From: Deltaproteobacteria bacterium
Lineage (GTDB): Bacteria; Myxococcota_A; UBA9160; SZUA-336
Assembly (NCBI GenBank): GCA_029261895.1
Contig: JAJDAK010000078.1
Coordinates: 1-64,000, forward strand
Direction: 5' to 3'
Length of the DNA stretch: 64,000 nt
Part shown: piece by piece, positions 52,578 through 58,899 of the stretch
How positions within the stretch are numbered: position 1 is the stretch's first letter
How the letters are laid out: each line of letters begins with the position of its first letter
Position numbers and translations under genes: made by a program
Notes under the pieces: model-generated
Told to the model about the DNA's origin: nothing
What the model saw: only the letters and a program-made list of their open reading frames with translations
Databases searched by the model: none

Positions 52578-53084
52578 TCAGCGACCCAACGGGAGGGGTG
52601 TGTCGCCGAACGGTTCGTCATGTCGCATTCGGTAACCCAAGAGAATCGGAACAATCAGGTAGGGCAGGTTGAAGGCCAGAAATACTGCGACGTGCGTGGG
52701 CGGCAGTTCCAGGCTGAACTCCCAGAACAGGTATTCCACGACGCCGATCACCATGGAGCCGACGTACATCAGCGCGGGAACGCGAATCCAATTCACGCCG
52801 CGCAGAAACGCATAGACGAGCAGCAGATAAAATGGCCCATAGATGAACGCCGATATTCCTGTGCGAATCCGCAAAAAACCTGGATCCGAGAGAAAGAGAC
52901 GATCGCCTGCGATTTCGCCGTACCAGAGATTTCCGTCAGCGAAAATATTGCCTGCGTGTACCCAGCCAAGGCTGTGAGCGAGATCGGAAAAAAAAGATGA
53001 AAACGCGAAGAAACTGAACGCGACCACGAAAAAGACGTCGCCGCGTCGTTCGCTCAAGCGCTGGTGATATCCGATAGAAGCCAC
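52578..53084 (-). CDS. EXPERA-domain (emopamil-binding-like) membrane protein
   Basis: This 168-aa protein has four hydrophobic segments and resembles the EXPERA domain, shared with eukaryotic EBP sterol isomerase and TMEM97, plus bacterial members. The segments FAFSSFFSDLAHSLGW, FIYGPFYLLLVYAFLRG and ALMYVGSMVIGVVEYLFWEF are typical. A sterol or hopanoid link is only a possibility. The start appears to be GTG 53084; TTTAAT is 6 nt upstream, a weak version of the local pattern. It lies upstream of the AhpC/TSA gene on the same strand with a 45-nt gap. Confidence 0.6.
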   Translation of the reverse strand: MASIGYHQRLSERRGDVFFVVAFSFFAFSSFFSDLAHSLGWVHAGNIFADGNLWYGEIAGDRLFLSDPGFLRIRTGISAFIYGPFYLLLVYAFLRGVNWIRVPALMYVGSMVIGVVEYLFWEFSLELPPTHVAVFLAFNLPYLIVPILLGYRMRHDEPFGDTPLPLGR

Positions 53085-53162
53085 GGCCGAATTAAATCAG
53101 AATCGCTCTACGCTGGCCAGGTCTTCCATGCGTCGGCCGAAGTGTCGTTGGCGAAACGCATG

Positions 53163-53612
53163 TTAGGGCGCGAGCAGTTTCGCGGCGATCTGCTTCGCCA
53201 TGCCCCCGTCGACCTCGCCCTTATGGGCTTTCATCAACGCGCCCATCACTCGGCCTGCATCGCCGGGGCCAGCCGCACCCGCTGCTGCGATGGCCTCCTC
53301 GACCCATGCTTGGGTCTGCGCCTCATCGGCGAGGCTTGGCAGAAACTCTTGCAGGATGGCGTGCTCGGCGCGTTCCGCGGCGGCTTGCTCGTCACGCCCC
53401 GCGCTCTCGAATGCCTCGATACTCTCGCGGCGCTGCTTCTCGAGGCGACGTAATAGTTCAACGCATTTTTCATCGGGGAGAGACTTGGAACCGTCCTCCT
53501 TGGTCGCCGCGAGAAAAGCGGCGCGAATCGCGCGCAGCCCGGTTACCCGGTCCTTATCTTTCGCCTTCATCGCGGTGGTGAGTTGGCTACTGATCTCGTC
53601 GAAGATCCCCAT
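53163..53612 (-). CDS. GatB/YqeY domain protein
   Basis: This 149-aa protein matches the YqeY family throughout: IFDEISSQLTTAMKAKD, RVTGLRAIRAAFLAATKEDGS and the ending GRVMGALMKAHKGEVDGGMA are standard. YqeY is related to the tail of the GatB amidotransferase and may act in tRNA or protein modification. AAGGAG lies 7 nt before ATG 53612. It is divergent from xseA, with only 31 nt between the starts, so the two promoters must overlap or use opposite-strand leaders. Confidence 0.93.
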   Translation of the reverse strand: MGIFDEISSQLTTAMKAKDKDRVTGLRAIRAAFLAATKEDGSKSLPDEKCVELLRRLEKQRRESIEAFESAGRDEQAAAERAEHAILQEFLPSLADEAQTQAWVEEAIAAAGAAGPGDAGRVMGALMKAHKGEVDGGMAKQIAAKLLAP

Positions 53613-53630
53613 CCTCGGACTCCTTTTTGC

Positions 53631-53636
53631 TACTGT
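53631..53636 (+). promoter_or_regulatory. extended -10 box TGCTACTGT, leaderless xseA
   Basis: TACTGT preceded by TGC ends 7 nt before the GTG start at 53644. It identifies a start far inside a longer open frame that runs antisense to yqeY. Confidence 0.5.
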
Positions 53637-53643
53637 CCCGTCA

Positions 53644-55035
53644 GTGTCCCGTCACTTCTTCGAACTTTCGGCCGTCACGCGTCGAATCCAGGAACTTCTG
53701 GAGCCAGCATTTCAGAAGACGTTCTGGGTGCAGGCAGAGCTTAGCTCAGGACGTCGGCGCGGGGGGGCTTTCTATTGCGAGTTGGTGGAAACCAACGCGA
53801 AGGGGGAAGTCGCGGCCCAACTTCGGTGCATGATTTGGGCGCGGGATCTCTCGCGGATTCGCAAGAGTTTTCAGGAAGCGGGACTCGAACTTCAACTCGA
53901 GGACGGCAATCGGATCGGCATCCAATGCCGCCTTCAGTTTCATCCACGTTTTGGTATGTCACTTCAAGGCATCGATATGGACCCCGCGTTCGCGCTCGGC
54001 GAGCTCGAGCTGCGCAAACGTCAGATCATTGAACGTCTGCGTGCGGAAGACTTGCTGTCGCGCAACGCCGAAGTCGACGTTCCGCTGCTGCCCAATCGAA
54101 TTGGCTTGATCACGAGTCGCGATAGCGCCGCGTACAAAGATTTCGTGCAGACGCTGCACGCGAGCGCATTCGGTTTTCAGATCTTCATCGCAGACGCGTC
54201 GGTTCAAGGCAATTTGACTGAGGCGTCTGTGCTGCAGGCATTCGATGCACTCGAGGTGTTGAATCTGGATCTGGTCGTGTTGGTTCGCGGTGGTGGTAGC
54301 AAGGTCGATCTTGCAGGCCTTGATAACGAGGCCATCGCGCGCCGAATCGCGGCGAGCTCCCTGCCTGTTTGGGTCGGGATTGGTCACGAAACCGACACGA
54401 GCGTTTTGGACCATGTTGCGGGTCGCAGTTTCAAGACCCCTACAGCGGTGGGCGAAGAATTGGTGGGGCGCTTCGCAAGCCTCGAAATGCAGTTGCGTGA
54501 ATCTGCGCAGCGTTTGCGCTCCCTTTGGCGTCCGAAGCTCGCGGGTCAGCGCGAACATTTGCGGCGGGCTGCGATCGGGTTGAGGCAGGGCACGCGGAAA
54601 CTCCTACGGCTCTCGCGTTCAGAGTTGATCGCCTCCGCAAGTCGGTTGAATGCGACGGTCATCGGCCGGCTGGCGGTGGTTCGTAGTCAGCTGGAAGGTC
54701 GGAAGCGTGAGTTATCGGTGAGACCGCTGGGCCATCTTCGTGGAGAGCGTCGCGCTTTGCTCGACCGCCGGCGTCGCTTGACACCCGAACGTGTGCTTTC
54801 GCGGCTCGAACAGGAGCGTCGCGCCGTCGCGAGTTGGGGGCAGACGCTGCGAGCGATCGACCCTCAGAATAATTTGGCTCGGGGGTTTGCGTTAGTCTAC
54901 CGATCCGATGGCCGACTCGTGCGCTCGGTTGATGATCTCGAACCCGGCGCCACGATTGAATCAAAGTTAGCGGATGGCCGTGTAGAGAGTGTGGTCCAAA
55001 ACAAGCGGAGAAATTCGAATGACAAAGAAGATTGA
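53644..55035 (+). CDS. xseA: exodeoxyribonuclease VII large subunit
   Basis: XseA (463 aa from GTG 53644) is the catalytic subunit of exonuclease VII, which degrades single-stranded DNA. It begins SAVTRRIQELLEPAFQKTFW, has the OB-fold nucleic-acid domain (residues 1-100), then LPNRIGLITSRDSAAYKDF, VVLVRGGGSKVDLAGLDNE and GIGHETDTSVLDHVA, all family marks. The open frame extends upstream to 53200, but that part is antisense to yqeY and lacks homology to the family, so it is rejected. The start is set by the extended -10 box. xseB overlaps its end by 17 nt. Confidence 0.93.
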   Translation: MSRHFFELSAVTRRIQELLEPAFQKTFWVQAELSSGRRRGGAFYCELVETNAKGEVAAQLRCMIWARDLSRIRKSFQEAGLELQLEDGNRIGIQCRLQFHPRFGMSLQGIDMDPAFALGELELRKRQIIERLRAEDLLSRNAEVDVPLLPNRIGLITSRDSAAYKDFVQTLHASAFGFQIFIADASVQGNLTEASVLQAFDALEVLNLDLVVLVRGGGSKVDLAGLDNEAIARRIAASSLPVWVGIGHETDTSVLDHVAGRSFKTPTAVGEELVGRFASLEMQLRESAQRLRSLWRPKLAGQREHLRRAAIGLRQGTRKLLRLSRSELIASASRLNATVIGRLAVVRSQLEGRKRELSVRPLGHLRGERRALLDRRRRLTPERVLSRLEQERRAVASWGQTLRAIDPQNNLARGFALVYRSDGRLVRSVDDLEPGATIESKLADGRVESVVQNKRRNSNDKED

Positions 55036-55243
55036 AACGTATGAGCTAAAAGTGGAGCATCTCGAGACGATTCTGAAACGATTGGACGATTCGGAAACGC
55101 CGATTAATGAACTGGCGCAGGACGTGAAGCAGGGCGCTCAACTCATCAAAGAGCTCGATCAAAAGCTCAAGCAAGTCGAGAGCGAAGTGCTTGACGCATT
55201 CAGCGAACTCGACAAAAGCGATGTCGAAGACGCTACAGCGTAG
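55019..55243 (+). CDS. xseB: exodeoxyribonuclease VII small subunit
   Basis: XseB (74 aa) is the small helical subunit that binds XseA. The pattern KVEHLETILKRLDDSETPI with ELAQDVKQGAQLIKELDQ and VESEVLDAF fits the family. ATG 55019 overlaps the last 17 nt of xseA, and GGAGA stands 7 nt upstream. It ends 14 nt from the convergent 66-aa gene. Confidence 0.93.
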   Translation: MTKKIETYELKVEHLETILKRLDDSETPINELAQDVKQGAQLIKELDQKLKQVESEVLDAFSELDKSDVEDATA

Positions 55244-55257
55244 CTAATCGTTGCCGC

Positions 55258-55458
55258 TCAGTCGGCGGGGAGTAGGTGAGCGGCGCTAAAATTTCCTCTC
55301 AAGCGCACTTGACCGCTTTCGAGCATGTGCATGACGGCTGCCATGATTTCATCTTCGGAATCGGCAGACTCAGAGATCGCATGAACAAGCTCTAACAGCG
55401 TGCTTTCAAACTTTTGCTCGGCATTCAGTTCTTCAATCGGAATCACGAGGGCACTCAT
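55258..55458 (-). CDS. hypothetical acidic small protein
   Basis: This 66-aa protein (MSALVIPIEELNAEQKFEST) is acidic and predicted to be mostly helical, with no membrane segment. I recognise no family. GGAGG lies 6 nt before ATG 55458, a strong ribosome site, and the stop is 14 nt from the end of convergent xseB, matching the window's compact pattern. It follows the SDR gene (56360-55515) on the same strand by about 56 nt and may be co-transcribed. Confidence 0.65.
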   Translation of the reverse strand: MSALVIPIEELNAEQKFESTLLELVHAISESADSEDEIMAAVMHMLESGQVRLRGNFSAAHLLPAD

Positions 55459-55514
55459 AGATAACCTCCATACATAGTTAGTTGTCTATGAGCGAAAAAG
55501 GATTCGAAGTTAAT

Positions 55515-56360
55515 TCAGATCTGAAGACCCGTCAGTTTTCGGCTGACCTCCCAGAGCCGCGATGCGTGCTCGGGAGATTCCGAAAAAGCGTTCGGCTGCT
55601 TGGGTTTAGAGTCCATGAAGTACTGACCGCTGACACCCTCGACCTCGGCTGAAGTACTTAAATAAATGGAGGTCTCAGCACCACGCTCAGGCGTGCGCGC
55701 AAAGGGCCAACCGACGGCCGCCAGGGCTGTTGCCCAGGCGCCGTGATGCGTTCCCAGCGCGGTGCGAACGTAACCGGGGTGCACGCAGTTCGCGGTAACG
55801 CCGCTTCCGTCCAAACGGCGCGCAAGTTCTTTGGTGAATAAGATATTTGCCAGTTTTGTGCGTCCGTAGTTCCGAATCCCGTTCACCTTCAAACCTTCAA
55901 CGTCATCGAAATCGATCTTGGAGGGGCGATGTGCTTCGGAAGCGACGCTCACGATTCGTGCCGGAGCGCTCGCCTTCATGCGTTCGAGCAGTAGGTTTGT
56001 CAGCAGGAAATACGCCAGATGATTTACGGCGAACATGAAATCGATGCCGTCATCCGTGAGCGGATGTCCGAGTTGCATCACGCCCGCGTTATTGAGCAGG
56101 AGATGCAGCGGTGTTTCTTTGCCCAGAAACTCTGAGGCAACGCGGCGAATATCGGACTGCAGGCTGAGGTCACCGATGAGAAGTTCAAGTCTGGCATCTG
56201 GAACCTCGGCACGAATATTTTGAATGAGCGCTTCACCTTTGGAGCGATTTCGCACGACCATAAATATCTGTGCGCCGCGACGCGCGAATTCGCGCAGTGC
56301 AACGGTGCCTATGCCTAAGGTACCGCCGGTTACGAGGCAGGTTTTTTCAGCGAGTTCCAT
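55515..56360 (-). CDS. SDR family oxidoreductase (retinol dehydrogenase-like)
   Basis: This 281-aa protein is an extended-type short-chain dehydrogenase like human RDH/WW-oxidoreductase homologues. It has TGGTLGIGTVALREFARRG, LHLLLNNAGVMQ, SVASEAHRPSKID and the catalytic NYGRTKLANILF, ending in STSAEVEGVSGQYF. The substrate is unknown. ATG 56360 has TATACT 7 nt upstream, close to the sigma70 consensus and one of the best examples of the leaderless pattern; the longer frame to 56435 is rejected. It is divergent from the riboswitch-led lipoprotein gene. Confidence 0.9.
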   Translation of the reverse strand: MELAEKTCLVTGGTLGIGTVALREFARRGAQIFMVVRNRSKGEALIQNIRAEVPDARLELLIGDLSLQSDIRRVASEFLGKETPLHLLLNNAGVMQLGHPLTDDGIDFMFAVNHLAYFLLTNLLLERMKASAPARIVSVASEAHRPSKIDFDDVEGLKVNGIRNYGRTKLANILFTKELARRLDGSGVTANCVHPGYVRTALGTHHGAWATALAAVGWPFARTPERGAETSIYLSTSAEVEGVSGQYFMDSKPKQPNAFSESPEHASRLWEVSRKLTGLQI

Positions 56361-56367
56361 ACTTAAG

Positions 56368-56373
56368 AGTATA
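56368..56373 (-). promoter_or_regulatory. -10 box TATACT, leaderless SDR gene
   Basis: On the minus strand TATACT ends 7 nt before ATG 56360. It is the closest match to TATAAT among the leaderless boxes of the window. Confidence 0.55.
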
Positions 56374-56449
56374 CGGCAAACGAGTTGCACCTGACTTGCC
56401 ATTTCGGGCCTGGCGAGAATTTCTCTAAAGATCACTTCCTGTCGCCCGA

Positions 56450-56455
56450 TAAGCT
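56450..56455 (+). promoter_or_regulatory. candidate -10 of the riboswitch transcript (TAAGCT)
   Basis: TAAGCT would start a transcript near 56462, about 190 nt before the coding start, leaving the GEMM aptamer inside the leader. No good -35 is visible. Confidence 0.25.
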
Positions 56456-56520
56456 CTCCAGTCGCTAGGTGGGTTCAAGCCACCAGTCGAATGGCGCGAG
56501 TTCGGGTTTCCCGTGGCTTG

Positions 56521-56613
56521 CCCCACGAACAGGCAAACTCGTCGAAAGGCGAGGACGCAAAGCCAGTGCCCTCACGTTGTATTCTTCGAACATACCGCGG
56601 GTCGAACGGTTGG
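56521..56613 (+). promoter_or_regulatory. cyclic-di-GMP-I riboswitch (GEMM-I)
   Basis: The GEMM-I core is clear: CACGAACAGGCAAAC (56524-56538), stem CTCGTC/GGCGAG (56538-56543 and 56548-56553) capped by a GAAA tetraloop, then GGACGCAAAGCC (56553-56564). GGC (56532-56534) pairs with GCC (56562-56564) to close the helix. The 3' part ACCGCGGGTCGAACGG (56594-56609) resembles the GCGGGGUUACCGAUGG end of known class I aptamers. The second helix (56565-56595) folds less clearly. A downstream hairpin TGGCGA/TTGCCA (56611-56632) lies just before the ribosome site and could be the expression platform. Confidence 0.85.
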
Positions 56614-56650
56614 CGAATGGAGCAATTTGCCATTGTGTAAGGGGAACCTC

Positions 56651-58081
56651 ATGCGTGCGGTCCATTTTATCCAGAATCTAGTTTTACTCTTCTTGATCCC
56701 ATTTCTCGCGGCCTGTGTGGATTCGAACTTCGGTGACAACGGTATGGCGTTGACCGAAGTCGATGCTTACGGTCAACCGGCACGTCTCTATGCTCGTGAC
56801 GCGGTTGTCCAATACACGGCCGAAGGCGCGAAGCTGGTTACTGCGGGCCGAAGTCTCGAACACCTCCCAACCAATCTCTACGATGGCAACTTCTACATGT
56901 TGCGCTACGAGATGAACGGCCAGCTCGATAGCACGTTCGGCGATTCAGGTGTCGTGACGACGAACTTCGCGACGTATCAGGATTCGTTCGGGAGTCCGCG
57001 CTGGACCAACGAAAGCATTCAAAGAGTGAAAGCACTGGATGATGGTCGCCTGTTGGCGGTGGGTACCGTGACTGCGGTTGGCATGTCCGGCGCGGTCGGC
57101 ATGATCCGCTATGAAGAAGACGGAACGATCGACACCAGCTTCGGTTTGTCTGGCATGATCATGGATCCGCTCGGCGATGCCAACAGCCCACTTTATTTCG
57201 AAGGCCCTTTCCCAGAGGGTAATCGCTACGTTGATGTGAGCGCGGCCGAAGTTATGGACGACGGCAAGATCCTCGTGGCGGGTCAGGTGAGCGGCGATCT
57301 TTTCGTGGCCCGTTATCACGCCAACGGTTATCGAGATCACTCGTTCGCGACCGGTGGTCTTTTCGAGTTTGCGTTCGAAGGGTCGAACGATCCGAACGGT
57401 AGCTTCGAGGACCTCTTTTCATTGGAGGTTCGTCAGAGCGGTCAGATCGATCTGGTTGGGCGCACGGGAAGTTATGTATCCGGGTCTTACCACGGCCAGA
57501 TGCTGGTACTGCGCCTTACCGCCGACGGTGAGCTAACTCAGCAATATGGACCAGAGGGCTACTTCGTTTGGAACGGTGACCAAGAAGTTATCGACCAGCT
57601 TCGAGTGGCATTTCTCGACGCCGAAAGTCGGCTGTTGCTAATCGGTCGTGATTCCGGAAACGATGCTGATTTTCGAATTGTGCGCGTTGCGCCCGACGGA
57701 AATCTAGATCCAAGTTTCGGGACGAATGGCGTTGCGCGAATCGACTTTGAATCTTTGACGGGTTATATCGCGACCCATGGCAATCCGCTTGATGCCACTT
57801 TGGATGCACAAGGTCGACTGATCATTGTGGGATTCTCGGGCGCTGGTACTGAGAAGTACGCGGTTGGTGTTCGACTTACCGAAGCGGGCCAGATCGATCA
57901 AAGTCCCCACAACGGCGCGTTGGCGATCTTCGCGAAAAAGTCAGCGTCGGATAGCCGGAATGATGCGGCTCGTGCGGTCGAAATCGGACCCAGCCAGCAG
58001 ATCTTTGTTTCGGGATCGTCGGAGAGCGCAGGTCGCAACGCCGAGAGTTCGATGGTGATGAGCTTCCTCAACGGCTGGTAG
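56651..58081 (+). CDS. delta-60 repeat lipoprotein under riboswitch control
   Basis: This 476-aa protein has a lipoprotein signal (LVLLFLIPFLAACV, lipobox Cys near residue 22) and at least five delta-60 repeats (GQLDSTFGDSGVV, DGTIDTSFGLSGM, NGYRDHSFATGGL, DGNLDPSFGTNGV), which form a beta-propeller-like extracellular domain. The exact role is unknown; related proteins are surface-exposed. ATG 56651 is preceded by AAGGGG at 56639-56644. The leader contains a class I cyclic-di-GMP riboswitch, so expression should respond to the motile-to-sessile signal. It is convergent with a lytic transglycosylase gene, 3 nt between ends. Confidence 0.85.
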   Translation: MRAVHFIQNLVLLFLIPFLAACVDSNFGDNGMALTEVDAYGQPARLYARDAVVQYTAEGAKLVTAGRSLEHLPTNLYDGNFYMLRYEMNGQLDSTFGDSGVVTTNFATYQDSFGSPRWTNESIQRVKALDDGRLLAVGTVTAVGMSGAVGMIRYEEDGTIDTSFGLSGMIMDPLGDANSPLYFEGPFPEGNRYVDVSAAEVMDDGKILVAGQVSGDLFVARYHANGYRDHSFATGGLFEFAFEGSNDPNGSFEDLFSLEVRQSGQIDLVGRTGSYVSGSYHGQMLVLRLTADGELTQQYGPEGYFVWNGDQEVIDQLRVAFLDAESRLLLIGRDSGNDADFRIVRVAPDGNLDPSFGTNGVARIDFESLTGYIATHGNPLDATLDAQGRLIIVGFSGAGTEKYAVGVRLTEAGQIDQSPHNGALAIFAKKSASDSRNDAARAVEIGPSQQIFVSGSSESAGRNAESSMVMSFLNGW

Positions 58082-58084
58082 ACG

Positions 58085-58810
58085 CTACAGCCCCGCGACG
58101 CTCACGAGTGAGTCGAGTAGGGCGCCGTAGTGCGAAAACACGCGTGTGGAGTACCGCCACCGGGGTTCCTGACCGCGGCGCAGCATGCGCTTGAGCCCGT
58201 TCGGTCCCATGTTGTAAGCGGTCAATCGGAGCTCCGTGGATGGAAACATTTCACGGAGCTCCAAGTAGTAGTGGACGCCGATCTTAACGTTGTGGACCGG
58301 ATCGTAAAGCGTTTCGGGACCGCGCCACGGAATGCGATAGCGTTTCGCAACTGCGCGCCCGACAAAGGGACGTATTTGCATGAGTCCGAGCGATCCGCGT
58401 GGACCCACAGCACGTCGATTGAAGCGGCTTTCCTGTTCCATGATCGCGAGCACAAGAAGGGGGTCGAGTCCTCTCGATTGTTCCGTTTCGATGAGAAAGT
58501 TCGCGATCTTGTTTCGATCCATTTGCCTAAGCCGCGGTGCTTTTCTGCGTAGCGTTTCGCGCAGCCAGGTCAGCTGCGCATCATGTTTGCGTTCGACTGC
58601 AGAACTCTCCCATTCAACCGATCGCATCCCCGGGATCTGACGTAGCTGGTTCAGCAGCTCGTAGTCGGGCGCAGGTACCATGGGCTCACTCACGCGGGTT
58701 GCGAGATGACAGCCCGAAGGCGCGAGCGCGCAGATGGTTACGGCGGCCGTCATCCAGGATCGAACGACCGGCGTTATGGCGCGTATGTCCAAGTTCTGCC
58801 CCACTGACAT
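58085..58810 (-). CDS. lytic transglycosylase (SLT domain), exported
   Basis: This 241-aa protein has an N-terminal hydrophobic segment (MTAAVTICALAPSGC, possibly a weak lipobox) and a Slt/MltC-like domain at residues 110-235. The catalytic Glu lies in AIMEQESRFNRRAV, followed by GSLGLMQIRPFVG and LRLTAYNMGPNGLK, all characteristic. It cleaves peptidoglycan between MurNAc and GlcNAc. The start ATG 58810 lacks a clear ribosome site; an ATG nineteen codons inside (before TAAVTICA) is another possible start. It is divergent from the helicase gene across 89 nt. Confidence 0.85.
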   Translation of the reverse strand: MSVGQNLDIRAITPVVRSWMTAAVTICALAPSGCHLATRVSEPMVPAPDYELLNQLRQIPGMRSVEWESSAVERKHDAQLTWLRETLRRKAPRLRQMDRNKIANFLIETEQSRGLDPLLVLAIMEQESRFNRRAVGPRGSLGLMQIRPFVGRAVAKRYRIPWRGPETLYDPVHNVKIGVHYYLELREMFPSTELRLTAYNMGPNGLKRMLRRGQEPRWRYSTRVFSHYGALLDSLVSVAGL

Positions 58811-58887
58811 GACATCTTTGCCTATCGACTGTGGCGGGTTCGGCCTAAGAAATGACCTGATTGGGGGGAGAACGCCTACGATTGCGC

Positions 58888-58893
58888 TAGCCT
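58888..58893 (+). promoter_or_regulatory. -10 box TAGCCT, leaderless DUF3516 helicase gene
   Basis: TAGCCT ends 6 nt before ATG 58900. No Shine-Dalgarno is present. Confidence 0.5.
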
Positions 58894-58899
58894 GCGCGC

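Noticed and set aside
53200..53643. N-terminal extension of xseA
   Set aside because: It is antisense to yqeY, low in family similarity, and the start signals lie at 53644.
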